From Desulfovibrio aminophilus (lineage in GTDB: Bacteria; Desulfobacterota; Desulfovibrionia; Desulfovibrionales; Desulfovibrionaceae): DNA of 64,000 nucleotides. A program made the translations under genes and the position numbers. The notes under the pieces were generated by a model that saw only the letters and a list, made by a program, of their open reading frames with translations, had not been told where the DNA came from and made no database searches. Shown one piece after another: positions 17,382-25,909 of this stretch. Numbering within the stretch: the first letter of the stretch is position 1; every line of letters starts with the position of its first letter. The stretch spans positions 62,001 to 126,000 of the forward strand of contig NZ_JAMHGA010000023.1 of the NCBI RefSeq assembly GCF_023660105.1, written 5' to 3'.

Positions 17382-19657
17382 GTGTTCTTCCTCGCCCGGC
17401 GCAGGGCGGCCAGCACGCGCTCCGGGGTGAGCGGGGCCGCGTCCAGGCGGATTCCGGCGGCCTGCTCCACGGCCGAGGCCACGGCGGGCAGGGGCGCGTC
17501 CATGGCCACCTCGCCCACGCCCTTGAGCCCTCCGGGACCGCTCGATTCATGGGAGGGCACGGCCAGGGAGCCGATCTCCGGCAGGTCCAGGGCCGTGGGC
17601 ACGAGATAGGTGGAGAGGTCCGGGGTGAGCAGGCGGCCGTCGCGGGAGGCGCAGTCCTCCATGAGGGCCAAGCCCAAACCCTGGGCCGCTCCGCCCTGGA
17701 TCTGCTGCTCGAAGCCCTGGGGCAGGACCACCCCGCCGCCGTCCGTGGCCGCGAAATAGTCCGCCACGCGCACCCGGCCGGTGAGCTCGTCCAGCTCCAC
17801 CCGGGCCAGATGGGCCGAGTAGGCGAAGAGCAGGTGCGGGAAACCCAGTACGAAGCCCCGGCTCGCACCGGAGACTTCGCGGGCCACGGGCATGGCGAAT
17901 TCGGCCACGCTGATCCGGTCGTCCCGGGGCAGGAAGCGGGCCATGAGGGCCAGGGACACGGACTTGCACGCGTCGGGCCAGATCACCCGTCCGGACTCCA
18001 GGACCAGGCTCGAGGGGTCGTCGCAGAGCAGGAACAGAGCCGCGCGGGCCCGCACCTTGTCGGCCATGGCGGCGCAGGCCTTGAGCAGGGCGTTGCCGAA
18101 GGTGTAGGTGGTCCGCCCGGCCGCGGACGAGCCCGAGGGGTGGCAGCGTTCCGTGTCCGGGAGCACGATGTCCAGTTCTTCGCGCGGCTGGTTCAGGGCC
18201 TGGGCCGCCATGGCCGCGTGGCCGCCGACGTTGCCCTGGCCCATGTCGCTCACCGCGCAGTAGATCCGGAAGCGGCCCTCCTCGGTGAGTTCCACCTTGG
18301 CCGCGGCCATGTCCGGCAGGCCGCCGCCGTAGCCCATGGCGTTGTGCGCCAGGGCCACGGCCACGCCCCGCCGCGTCCGGGCCGGGGCCTGGGCCGCCCA
18401 CTCCCGGCGGGAGGCCCAGAAGGGATGGTCGCGCAGGGCGGTCAGGCAGGCCCGGGCCTCGGTGGAGCCGGTGAGCCGCACCCCGCAGGCGTTCTCCTCG
18501 CCGGGGCCCAGGACGTTCTTCAGCCGCAGTTCCAGGGGATCCAGGCCCAGCTTGGCGGCCAGGCGGTCCATCATGCGCTCGGCGCAAAAGGTGGCCTGGG
18601 CCACGCCGAAGCCGCGCATGGCCCCGGACACGGGGTTGTTCGTGTAGACGCAGAAGCCGCGCACGAGTATGTGCGGCACGCGGTAGGGCCCGGCCATGTG
18701 CTCCATGCCCAGTTCCAGGACCTCGCCGCCCAGGTGGGCGTAGGCCCCGGTGTCCAGGACCATGCGGCAGCGCAGCGCGCGCAGCGTTCCGTCGCGGTCC
18801 GCGCCCAGTTCGCAGCGCAGAATCGAGGGATGGCGCTTGTACCCGGCGGAAAAGCTCTCCTCCCGGCTCCAGGCCATGCGCACCGGCCGTCCGTCGGCGT
18901 GGAGCGCGGCCAGGGCCAGGAGGCACTGCACCGTGGAGCCGTCCTTGCCGCCGAAGCCGCCGCCCAGGTAGGGCGCGCGAACGCGGACGGACAGCGGGTC
19001 CAGGCCCAGCGCCTGGGCGACCTCGAAGCGGTCGCGGAACGGGGACTGGGTGGACACGGTCATGTCCAGTACGCCGTCGGGCAGGCGGCGGGCCACCCCG
19101 CACTCGGTCTCCAGGAAGGCCGGGGCCTGCCGGGGCGTCTCGAAGGTTCCGCGCACCACCACAGGGCAGGCGGCCAGGGCCCGGGCCGCGTCGCCCTTGC
19201 GGATCTCGGCGGCCATGAGCACGTTGCCGCCCTCGCGGCCCGCATGCACCCGAGGCGCGCCCGGCCGCATGGCCTCGCGCGGATCGAAGACCGCGGGCAG
19301 GGGCTCCAGGTCCGCGCGCAGCAGTCCCAGGGCCCGCTCCAGGGCCTCCCTGGACTCGGCCAGGACCAGGGCCACGGGGTCGCCCGCGTGGCGCACCACG
19401 TCCCCGCAGAGCACGGGCTGGTCCTTGTGCACGATGCCCTGGAGGTTCGCTCCGGGCACGTCGGCCGCGGTGAGCACCTTGAGCACGCCGGGCAGGGCCA
19501 GGGCCTCGGCCGTGTGCACGGCCAGCACCCGGGCGTGGGCCGCGCCGGGACGGAAGGCTCCGGCCCAGAGGCAGCCCTCGGGATACTGGTCGGCGGCGAA
19601 GCGCTCCGCGCCGCAGGCCTTGGGCAGGGCGTCCACGCGCGGAAAGCGTCCGCTCAC
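17378..19657 (-). CDS. molybdenum hydroxylase large subunit (XdhA/CoxL/HcrA family)
   Basis: A 759-residue molybdopterin-binding subunit. It has the N-terminal FAADQYPEGCLWAGAF start, the cofactor motifs LGGGFGGKDG and GAMRGFGVAQ, and the C-terminal GLKGVGE with the catalytic Glu that activates water in this family. It hydroxylates or dehydroxylates a heteroaromatic or aromatic substrate. The motif GAMRGFGVAQ is of the xanthine/purine/nicotinate-like branch rather than the AYRCSFR of CO dehydrogenase. GTG 19657 overlaps the stop of the GNAT-like gene. The substrate is unknown; the upstream ligase and ACP suggest a carrier-bound acid, which would be unusual. Confidence 0.88.
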   Translation of the reverse strand: MSGRFPRVDALPKACGAERFAADQYPEGCLWAGAFRPGAAHARVLAVHTAEALALPGVLKVLTAADVPGANLQGIVHKDQPVLCGDVVRHAGDPVALVLAESREALERALGLLRADLEPLPAVFDPREAMRPGAPRVHAGREGGNVLMAAEIRKGDAARALAACPVVVRGTFETPRQAPAFLETECGVARRLPDGVLDMTVSTQSPFRDRFEVAQALGLDPLSVRVRAPYLGGGFGGKDGSTVQCLLALAALHADGRPVRMAWSREESFSAGYKRHPSILRCELGADRDGTLRALRCRMVLDTGAYAHLGGEVLELGMEHMAGPYRVPHILVRGFCVYTNNPVSGAMRGFGVAQATFCAERMMDRLAAKLGLDPLELRLKNVLGPGEENACGVRLTGSTEARACLTALRDHPFWASRREWAAQAPARTRRGVAVALAHNAMGYGGGLPDMAAAKVELTEEGRFRIYCAVSDMGQGNVGGHAAMAAQALNQPREELDIVLPDTERCHPSGSSAAGRTTYTFGNALLKACAAMADKVRARAALFLLCDDPSSLVLESGRVIWPDACKSVSLALMARFLPRDDRISVAEFAMPVAREVSGASRGFVLGFPHLLFAYSAHLARVELDELTGRVRVADYFAATDGGGVVLPQGFEQQIQGGAAQGLGLALMEDCASRDGRLLTPDLSTYLVPTALDLPEIGSLAVPSHESSGPGGLKGVGEVAMDAPLPAVASAVEQAAGIRLDAAPLTPERVLAALRRARKNT

Positions 19658-20691
19658 GCGGCTCCCCCGACGAGGCGGCGGTAGTCGGCGCGGACCATGT
19701 CCACCACGGCCCTGGCGCGGTCGTTGATGAGCTGGAGGTGGTCGAAGTCCGGCGGCGCGGCCGGCTTCTGCATGAGCAGGCCGTCGGAAACGAACCAGGC
19801 CGGGCAGAGCCCGCCCAGGAACCAGCCGCGTCCGCGCAGCTGTTCCACGGCCCACGGGCAGCCCGGATCGGCCAGGTTCACATAGACCTGGACCACGGCC
19901 GGATTCCCGGCCTCGGCGCGGTCCAGCCGCTCGGCCAGGTCCGCGCCCGCCACCGACAGATGGCCGCGCACCACCCCGGCCCCGGCGAAGTGCTCCACCT
20001 TCATGGAACTGGCGCAGTCCTCCGTGGGTTCCCGGGGCTGCCCGGGCGCGCGGTCCAGGTTCAGGCCCTGGTACATGGCGGCCAGCTCCCCGGCGTAGCG
20101 CGGCGGCGTGTGCACCAGGGAATGCCGGTCCTGGTTCACCCGGCCGCAGAAGAGGCAGCTGACCCGGCCCACGGCCCCCTCGGCGGCGTAGGCCGCCTCG
20201 GGCATGAGCGAGCACTCCAGTCCCGTGGGCAGCGCGCCCACGCGCAGGGAGAACTTCTGGGTCACGGTGTGGTGGCAGACCGCCTCGCCGAACAGGGCCT
20301 TCACGCGGGAGTCCGGGAGCACGTTGCGGATCTTGAAGTCGTAGAGCCGGAACACGATGCGGCCCATGCGGTAGGCCCGCAGGACGAGGGTCTGGCCGAT
20401 CTCGTAGCAGCCGGGATTGGGCGCGGAGCTGCGGTAGACGCTGGACGCGCCCAGGATGTCCCCTGAAGGCGTCCGGGCCACCACGCAGAGAATGTGGCCC
20501 TTGGCCGTCTCCTCGATGAACCGCTCCGGGATGTACGGCGTGTCCACGGGATAGGCGTCGCCGTAGATTTCGTAGTAGAGCCGCCCGACCCCCAGGGCGT
20601 CCTCGGGCCGGAAGTGGTCGATGGCGTATTCCTGGTCCGGCTCCACGGGCGGCAGGGCCGCCAGCCGGGCGATGGCCTCCTTCCGATCCAT
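19654..20691 (-). CDS. GNAT-like protein with Cys-rich C-terminal extension, unknown
   Basis: A 345-residue protein. The first half looks like a GNAT fold (VVARTPSGDILGASSVYR, YEIGQTLVLRAYRMGRIVFRL in place of the usual R/Q-x-x-G-x-G loop, whose glycine pattern is poor). The second half has CLFCGRVNQDRHS and VCHHTVTQ, and a tail predicted to be alpha/beta with no domain I can name. It overlaps the large hydroxylase subunit by GTGA and follows the ACP gene by 1 bp. A role as acyltransferase moving an acyl group from the ACP to an amine is possible (compare N-acyl amino acid synthases), but this is inference. Confidence 0.5.
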   Translation of the reverse strand: MDRKEAIARLAALPPVEPDQEYAIDHFRPEDALGVGRLYYEIYGDAYPVDTPYIPERFIEETAKGHILCVVARTPSGDILGASSVYRSSAPNPGCYEIGQTLVLRAYRMGRIVFRLYDFKIRNVLPDSRVKALFGEAVCHHTVTQKFSLRVGALPTGLECSLMPEAAYAAEGAVGRVSCLFCGRVNQDRHSLVHTPPRYAGELAAMYQGLNLDRAPGQPREPTEDCASSMKVEHFAGAGVVRGHLSVAGADLAERLDRAEAGNPAVVQVYVNLADPGCPWAVEQLRGRGWFLGGLCPAWFVSDGLLMQKPAAPPDFDHLQLINDRARAVVDMVRADYRRLVGGAA

Positions 20692-20692
20692 G

Positions 20693-20932
20693 TCAGCCCG
20701 CCTTGCCGTCGAGGAAGGCCGCGAAGTCGTTCAGGGTCCGCAGGCGCATCATCTCCGCGTCGGAGATGGAAATCTGGAAGCGGTCCTCCAGCAGGGCGAT
20801 GAAGGCCGGGAAGTCGATGGAGTCCATGCCCTGGCGCAGCAGGGGCACGTCCGCCAGCCATTCGTCGCCGCCCGTCGGGGCCAGTCCGGCGTCCCGCAGG
20901 GCCTGTTGCAGGGCCTTGATGTCCACAGCCAT
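20693..20932 (-). CDS. acyl carrier protein
   Basis: A 79-residue stand-alone carrier. The phosphopantetheine site is GMDSIDF (Ser near 37), with the acidic helix LEDRFQISISDAEMM and a DFAAFLD end typical of ACPs. It is not the housekeeping fatty-acid ACP, whose site is DSLDTVE. GAGGAG precedes ATG 20932, and it lies 15 bp after the ligase gene, so the ligase probably loads it. Confidence 0.88.
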   Translation of the reverse strand: MAVDIKALQQALRDAGLAPTGGDEWLADVPLLRQGMDSIDFPAFIALLEDRFQISISDAEMMRLRTLNDFAAFLDGKAG

Positions 20933-20947
20933 GCGTCTCTCCTCGCG

Positions 20948-22450
20948 TCAGTTCGTTTTTCCGGCGGCCTCGGCCCGCAGGCGGAAGCGCTGGATCTTGC
21001 CGGTGGGTGTCTTGGGCAGATCCTGGCGGAACTCCACGCGCACCGGGCACATGTAGCCGGGCAGGAGCTTCGCCGCGTGGGCCCGCAGTTCGCGGACCAG
21101 AGCCGGGCCGGGCTCGGCTCCGGGCGCGGGCACCACGAAGGCGCAGGGCCGGTCCAGGCCCTCCACCTTGCAGGCCGCCACGGCGCACTCATGCACGGCC
21201 GGATGCCGCCGCAGGGCGTCCTCCACGCGCATGGGGGCCACCCAGTGGGCCCCGGCCTTGATCATGTCGTCGCTGCGGCCCTGGTGCGAATAGAATCCGC
21301 CCGCGTCGCGGACGTAGACGTCGCCGGTGCGCAGCCAGCCGTCCGGGAGCATGGTCTCCCGGGTCTTGTCCGGCCGGTTCCAGTAGAAGGGCGCGATGCC
21401 CGGCCCGCGTACGAGCAGGTCTCCGGCCTGGCCCGGGGGCACGTCCCGGCCCTCCTGGTCCACGATGCGCACCTCGTAGCCCGGCACCGGCGTGCCCGAG
21501 CTTCCCGGCCGCGCGCTCTCCGGCCGGTTGGAGATGAACACGTTGCAGGCCTCGGTGGAGCCGATGCCGTCCAGCAGGTCCATTCCGGCGGCCCGCCGCC
21601 ACTCCTCGAAAAGCGCCGCGGGCAGGGCCTCGCCCGCCGAGAAGCAGACCTTGAGCGAGGAGAGGTCCATGCCCGGCTCCAGGGCCCGGAGCATGAGGTT
21701 GTAGAGCGTGGGCACGCAGAAGAAGTGCGTGGGCCGGAAGGCGGCGATGGCCTCGAACAGATCGTAGGGCCCGGGCTTGCCCGGGAAGAGCAGGGCCGTG
21801 GCCCCCACGCTCAGGTTGATGAGCAGGGAGGTCTCCAGGCCGTAGGCGAAATAGAGCTTGCTGGCCGAGAAGATGCGGCTGTTTCCGTCCATCGCGAGAA
21901 CCTGGCGGCCCCAGGTCTCGGCGGGCACGAAGCAGTCGGCCTGGCGGTGGGGCACGCCCTTGGGCCGTCCGGTGGAGCCGGAGCTGAAGAGCATGAAGGC
22001 CAGGTCGTCGGCGGCCCTGGGCACGGTCTGGAAGCTGTCCGGCAGCCCGGCCAGGTCCGGGCCGGTGCGGGCGCAGGGGATCAGGCGGTCCCCGGCGGCG
22101 GAGGCGGCCGGATGGCCGGGGTCGGCGCAGACGAACCGCGCGCCGCAGTCCTCCAGGACCAGGCCGTAGTCCTCGGCGGCCAGGGTCGTGCTCATGGCCG
22201 CGGCCACGCCGCCCGCCAGGATCGTGCCCAGGAAGGCCGTGACGAAGGCCGGGGAGTCCTCCAGGGCCAGGGCCACGCGCTCGCCGGGGACCAGCCCCCG
22301 CCGGGCCAGGAGATGGGCCATGCGGGCCGCGTCGCGGGCCAGACCGGCGTAGGACAGGGAGTCCCCGCCGCAGACATGGGCCGTCTTGTCCGGGTGGACC
22401 TCCAGATTGCGGGCCAGCAGGGCGGCCGCCGCGTTTCCGTCGTGGGTCAT
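20948..22450 (-). CDS. benzoate-CoA-ligase-family acyl-AMP ligase
   Basis: A 500-residue adenylating enzyme of the ANL superfamily. It has P-loop FSSGSTGRPKGVPH, A5 DGIGSTE, A7 WLRTGDVY, A8 GRSDDMIKAGAHWV and the catalytic Lys in PKTPTGKIQRF. Overall it reads as the benzoate-CoA ligase family (aryl acids), for example PTHFFCVPTLYNLMLRALE. It activates a carboxylic acid with ATP and transfers it to CoA or, given the next gene, to the phosphopantetheine of the ACP. ATG 22450 follows a GGGGGA. It is the first gene of the six-gene operon ending at 16072. Confidence 0.85.
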   Translation of the reverse strand: MTHDGNAAAALLARNLEVHPDKTAHVCGGDSLSYAGLARDAARMAHLLARRGLVPGERVALALEDSPAFVTAFLGTILAGGVAAAMSTTLAAEDYGLVLEDCGARFVCADPGHPAASAAGDRLIPCARTGPDLAGLPDSFQTVPRAADDLAFMLFSSGSTGRPKGVPHRQADCFVPAETWGRQVLAMDGNSRIFSASKLYFAYGLETSLLINLSVGATALLFPGKPGPYDLFEAIAAFRPTHFFCVPTLYNLMLRALEPGMDLSSLKVCFSAGEALPAALFEEWRRAAGMDLLDGIGSTEACNVFISNRPESARPGSSGTPVPGYEVRIVDQEGRDVPPGQAGDLLVRGPGIAPFYWNRPDKTRETMLPDGWLRTGDVYVRDAGGFYSHQGRSDDMIKAGAHWVAPMRVEDALRRHPAVHECAVAACKVEGLDRPCAFVVPAPGAEPGPALVRELRAHAAKLLPGYMCPVRVEFRQDLPKTPTGKIQRFRLRAEAAGKTN

Positions 22451-22545
22451 GCTTCCCCCTGGGCCTCGGATGTGCTCCGAAGCACTTCTTTTTTTATCAG
22501 GAGGGCCGGAGCAAGTCCATGCCGGAGGCGGCACGGCGAAACGGG

Positions 22546-22581
22546 TTCGGCCCCGGGGTTCCCGCAAACCCCGGGGCCGAA
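22546..22581 (-). terminator. hairpin after the small gene at 22620
   Basis: A 13-bp perfect stem (22546-22558 with 22569-22581) and a 10-base loop lies between the stop of the 68-residue gene and the start of the ligase gene, both on the minus strand. No long T tract follows. It would insulate the ligase operon from upstream transcription. Confidence 0.6.
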
Positions 22582-22619
22582 CCTGGAATTGCAGCCCGGA
22601 AGGAGGCCGGGCCGGTCGG

Positions 22620-22826
22620 TCAGCAGTCGTGAAAATCCTTGTTGATGTAGAAACAGAGGTCGAACAAGTTGTTCACCATGTCGTCCACGGGGTCGTCCTG
22701 ACGCATGAGCCCGTAGAGCGATTTGTTGATGATTTTCGAGAAGAGCAGACCGATGAGCTGTTCATCGTACATGGTCCAGTATTTCGTCCCCGAGGGGAAC
22801 TTCTTGACGAATCCCTGATAGTACAC
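22620..22826 (-). CDS. small hypothetical protein
   Basis: A 68-residue protein, VYYQGFVKKFPSG... to FYINKDFHDC. It is aromatic-rich and mixed helical, with one internal amphipathic helix (EQLIGLLFSKIINKSLYGLM) and a C-terminal Cys. GTG 22826 is chosen because GGGAGAGG lies just before it; reading further upstream gives only implausible Arg/Gly-rich sequence. No signal, membrane segment or known domain is visible. It is divergent from the PhoB gene across a 305-bp gap. Confidence 0.55.
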   Translation of the reverse strand: MYYQGFVKKFPSGTKYWTMYDEQLIGLLFSKIINKSLYGLMRQDDPVDDMVNNLFDLCFYINKDFHDC

Positions 22827-23131
22827 GGCACCTCTCCCTGGTTCCAGGCTTCCGATCCATGTGAAGCCGCACGCTGTTGCCCATCTTATCGACCGATGGC
22901 CGGGGCACTTTATACGTCCCCGGCATTTTCCCGCCCGGCCGCGTCCCGCTTGCCTTCCCGGCCAAGCAGCCGTATCAGGGAATCGGCAAGCGCCCGTCAC
23001 CGTGTCACGAACCGGTGACGGAACAACGGAACATCTCACGAGAATGTCACACCGGCGGCTTTATCAGGCCAATATTTCGGGTTACTGACATTTTTCACGC
23101 GGCCCCCACGGCCGCCAGAAGGAGATCGCCC
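22827..23131. other. 305-bp divergent intergenic region with an inverted repeat
   Basis: There is no gene. It holds the inverted repeat CCGTCACC (22994-23001) and GGTGACGG (23014-23021) with a 12-base spacer, and several GTCAC/TGACA half-sites (22996, 23004, 23046, 23085) upstream of the response regulator. These resemble loosely spaced Pho-box half-sites, but their spacing is not the 11-bp direct repeat of a true Pho box. I cannot place a convincing promoter. Confidence 0.4.
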
Positions 23132-23830
23132 GTGTCGGACGCCAACATCCTGGTCATCGAAGACAACGAAGATACCCGCGAACTGTTGCGGTACAACCTC
23201 GCCGCCTCCGGCTACCAGGTGGCCTCGGCGGCCGACGGCCACGAGGGCCTGGAAACGGCCCGCGCCATCCTCCCCGACCTCATCCTCCTGGACCTCATGC
23301 TGCCCGGCATGGACGGCCTGGAGGTCTGCCGCCGCCTCAAGCAGAACCAGGAGACCTCGCGCATCCCGGTGATCATGCTCACGGCCCGGGGCGAGGAGGT
23401 GGACCGCATCGTGGGCCTGGAGCTGGGGGCCGACGACTACGTGGTCAAGCCCTTCAGCCCGCGCGAGCTGGCGCTGCGCATCAAGGCCGTGCTCCGCCGC
23501 GCCCCGGGCGAGGACGGCGACCCCGACGAGCCCTGGGAAGAGGACGGCCTGCGCGTGGACTTCGCCGCGCACACCGTGGACATCAACAACGAGCGGGTGC
23601 AGCTCACGGCCACGGAGTTCAAGCTCCTCTCCGAGCTCATCCGGGGCCGGGGCAAGGTCCAGACCCGCGACCACCTCCTGGACATGGTCTGGGACACCCA
23701 CTTCGAGGGCTACTCCCGCACCGTGGACACCCACATCCGCCGCCTGCGCCAGAAGCTCGGCGAATTCGCGGACTGGGTCGAGACCGTGCGGGGCGTGGGC
23801 TACCGCTTCCGAAGCCGCCCCGTGTCATGA
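23132..23830 (+). CDS. PhoB/OmpR-family response regulator
   Basis: A 232-residue regulator. The receiver domain has the acidic pair EDNED near residue 10, the phosphoacceptor Asp in LILLDLMLPGMDG (near 54), LTARGEE and the Lys in VVKPFSPREL. The C-terminal OmpR-type winged helix (TATEFKLLSELIRGRG...RTVDTHIRRLRQKLG...RGVGYRF) is complete. GTG 23132 has AGAAGGAG upstream. Its stop overlaps the kinase start (ATGA). By sequence and pairing it is closest to PhoB, but phosphate control is inferred. Confidence 0.9.
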   Translation: MSDANILVIEDNEDTRELLRYNLAASGYQVASAADGHEGLETARAILPDLILLDLMLPGMDGLEVCRRLKQNQETSRIPVIMLTARGEEVDRIVGLELGADDYVVKPFSPRELALRIKAVLRRAPGEDGDPDEPWEEDGLRVDFAAHTVDINNERVQLTATEFKLLSELIRGRGKVQTRDHLLDMVWDTHFEGYSRTVDTHIRRLRQKLGEFADWVETVRGVGYRFRSRPVS

Positions 23831-25188
23831 ACGCCCGGCCTACGCTCGTCCTGCGCCTCGGAGCGGCCTTCTGGGCCGCCATGCTGGCCGCGCTGGCCGC
23901 CGGAACGCTTCTCCCCTCTCTGTCCCGCCTGCCCCTGGCCCTCGCCGCGGCCCTGGTCCTGGCCCCGGCGGCCCTGGTCCTGGCCGGGCTGCTCCTGCGG
24001 CCCCTGCGGGGCCAGGTCGCGGGCCTGACCCATGATCTGGAGCGCCTCGGCGACGCCCCGGCCCCGGCGCGCGACGTGCTCCCCGAATTGCGCGAACTGG
24101 CCGCCGCCCTGCCCAAAAGCGGCGAGCGCCTGGCCGCCGGGCTGCGCGAGGCCGAGGCCCGGAGCGGACGGCTGCGGGCCGTGCTCGACGGCATGTTCGA
24201 GGGCGTCATGGTCCTGGACGGCGACTGCCGGGCCCAGGGCGTGAACCGCTCCATGGAAAGCCTGTTGCCCGGCGTCTCGGACAGGCTGGGCCGACGCCTG
24301 CTGGAAATCCTGCCCCAGGCCGAGCTGGCCGACGCCTGCGACGAGCTGCTGCGCGCGGGCGGCCCGGACTCGGCCTCCCTGGCCGTAACCCTGGAGGACG
24401 GCCGGGTCCTGAGCGTGAACATGGTCCGCCCGCCGGAGTCCGGGCACGGGCTCGGGGCCGTGCTCGTCTTCCGCGACGTAAGCGAGATCAAACGCCTGGA
24501 GGCCGTGCGCCGCGACTTCGCGGCCAACGTCAGCCATGAGCTGCGGACTCCGCTCACGGCCATCAAGGGCTACGCCGAGACGCTCATCACCGGAGACCCG
24601 CCGCCGGACATCGGGCGGCGCTTCCTGGAAGTGATCCTGCGCAACTCCGATCACATGGCCAAGATGATCGAGGACCTGCTCTCGCTCTCGCGCATCGAGG
24701 CGGGCAAGGACGTGGGACGCCGCGAGCCCATGCAGGCCCGGGACTCGCTGCGCCGCGCCTGGGACGCGGTGGAGCCCCTGGCCCGGCGCAGGGGCGTGGA
24801 TCTGGCCGACGGCCTGCCCGAGGGCCTCGCCGCCGTGCTGGGCGACCCGGACCACGTCACGCGCATCTTCCGCAACCTCCTGGAGAACGCCGTGAAGTTC
24901 GGGCCGGAGCACCGGCCCGTGACGGTCTCCGCCCGGGAGGCAGGGGAGTTCGTGGAGTTCGAGGTGCGCGACGAGGGGCCGGGCATCCCCAAGAAGGACC
25001 AGTCACGGGTCTTCGAGCGCTTCTACAGCGTGCAGAAGCACCGCCGCAACGAGCACGGCAGCACCGGCCTGGGTCTGGCCATCTGCCGCCACGCCCTGAA
25101 GAGCCTGGGCGGCGATATCCGGGTCGAGAGCCCGCCGCCGGACGCGGCGGGCGGCACGGCCTTCCTCTTCACCCTGCCCCGGGCCTGA
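23827..25188 (+). CDS. PhoR-like sensor histidine kinase
   Basis: A 453-residue kinase: two membrane helices close together (about 10-30 and 36-58) with almost no periplasmic loop, a PAS domain (about 115-220), HisKA with FAANVSHELRTPLTAIKGYAE, and HATPase with NLLENAVKFG, VRDEGPGIPKKDQSRVFERFY and GSTGLGLAI. The lack of an external sensor domain matches PhoR, which senses through a transporter complex. It is cotranscribed with the regulator. Confidence 0.88.
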   Translation: MNARPTLVLRLGAAFWAAMLAALAAGTLLPSLSRLPLALAAALVLAPAALVLAGLLLRPLRGQVAGLTHDLERLGDAPAPARDVLPELRELAAALPKSGERLAAGLREAEARSGRLRAVLDGMFEGVMVLDGDCRAQGVNRSMESLLPGVSDRLGRRLLEILPQAELADACDELLRAGGPDSASLAVTLEDGRVLSVNMVRPPESGHGLGAVLVFRDVSEIKRLEAVRRDFAANVSHELRTPLTAIKGYAETLITGDPPPDIGRRFLEVILRNSDHMAKMIEDLLSLSRIEAGKDVGRREPMQARDSLRRAWDAVEPLARRRGVDLADGLPEGLAAVLGDPDHVTRIFRNLLENAVKFGPEHRPVTVSAREAGEFVEFEVRDEGPGIPKKDQSRVFERFYSVQKHRRNEHGSTGLGLAICRHALKSLGGDIRVESPPPDAAGGTAFLFTLPRA

Positions 25189-25198
25189 AAAACGAAAA

Positions 25199-25230
25199 CG
25201 CGCCGGAAACCCTGCCGGTTCCCGGACGCG
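25199..25230. terminator. imperfect hairpin between the kinase and rex
   Basis: An imperfect stem of CGCG-CCGG-AAACC with GGTTCCCGG-ACGCG lies just after the kinase stop and 27 bp before the rex stop (convergent). It follows an A-rich run on the plus strand, which becomes a T run for rex transcripts. Confidence 0.45.
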
Positions 25231-25256
25231 ACGATCCGTTGAGCCCTGAAACGGGG

Positions 25257-25889
25257 CTACTTCTCGTTCAACTTGATCTGGAAGGCCACGGCGTAGAGGT
25301 GGTGGAAGAAGTCCACGTACTCCACGGGGATGTGGTCCGGCACCTGGATGCGCGAGGGCGCGTAGTTGATGATGCCCTTGATGCCGCCGTCCACCAGGTA
25401 GTTGGCGGCGCGCTGGGCCCGCTCCGGCGGCGTGGTGATGATGCCGATCTCCAGGCCGTACTCGCGGATCTTTTCCTTGGTCTTGCGGGTGCAGATGACT
25501 TCCAGTCCCTCCACCAGCTCGCCGATCTTGTAGGGGTCGCAGTCGAAGGCCACCTTGATGGCGAAGCCCTTGCGGCTGAATTCGCGGTGGCGCAGCAACG
25601 CGCGGCCCAGGTTGCCCACCCCCACCAGGGCGCAGTTCCAGATGCGGTCGATGCCCAGGGACTGCTTGATGGAGGTGATGAGTTCCTGAACGTAATAGCC
25701 CACGCCGCGCACGCCGAACTCGCCGAAGTAGGCAAGATCCTTTCGGATCTGGGACGAGTTCACGGAGCAGGCCTGGGCCAGGGCCTCGGAGGAGATGATT
25801 TCCACGCCGTCGTGCTTCAGGTTCTCGAGGACCTGAATGTAAACGGCCAAACGGCCGATGGTGGCCTTGGGGATGTGTTCGCTTTTCAC
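25257..25889 (-). CDS. rex: redox-sensing transcriptional repressor Rex
   Basis: A 210-residue NADH/NAD+-responsive repressor. The N-terminal winged helix (ISSEALAQACSVNSSQIRKDLAYFGEFG) and the Rossmann site GVGNLGRALL are intact, and the C-terminal domain-swapped helix (PVEYVDFFHHLYAVAFQI) matches Rex. GTG 25889 is the start, with no strong ribosome site. It lies downstream of atpE beyond a hairpin. Rex is known to regulate sulfate-reduction and ATP synthase genes in D. vulgaris; Rex-like operators upstream of both rex and atpZ fit this. Confidence 0.95.
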   Translation of the reverse strand: MKSEHIPKATIGRLAVYIQVLENLKHDGVEIISSEALAQACSVNSSQIRKDLAYFGEFGVRGVGYYVQELITSIKQSLGIDRIWNCALVGVGNLGRALLRHREFSRKGFAIKVAFDCDPYKIGELVEGLEVICTRKTKEKIREYGLEIGIITTPPERAQRAANYLVDGGIKGIINYAPSRIQVPDHIPVEYVDFFHHLYAVAFQIKLNEK

Positions 25890-25909
25890 GGCCGAGGCTG
25901 TCCGGGGTT

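Noticed and set aside
16072..19657. Three-subunit enzyme as 4-hydroxybenzoyl-CoA reductase
   Set aside because: The FAD subunit lacks the Cys-rich insert for the extra 4Fe-4S cluster expected in that enzyme.
17549..19684. 711-codon plus-strand frame opposite the molybdenum hydroxylase large subunit
   Set aside because: Composition is Gly/His/Gln-rich antisense noise; the minus-strand gene has all family motifs.
22996..23090. GTCAC/TGACA half-sites as a Pho box upstream of the PhoB-like gene
   Set aside because: Half-sites are not spaced as 11-bp direct repeats; kept only as part of the intergenic note.
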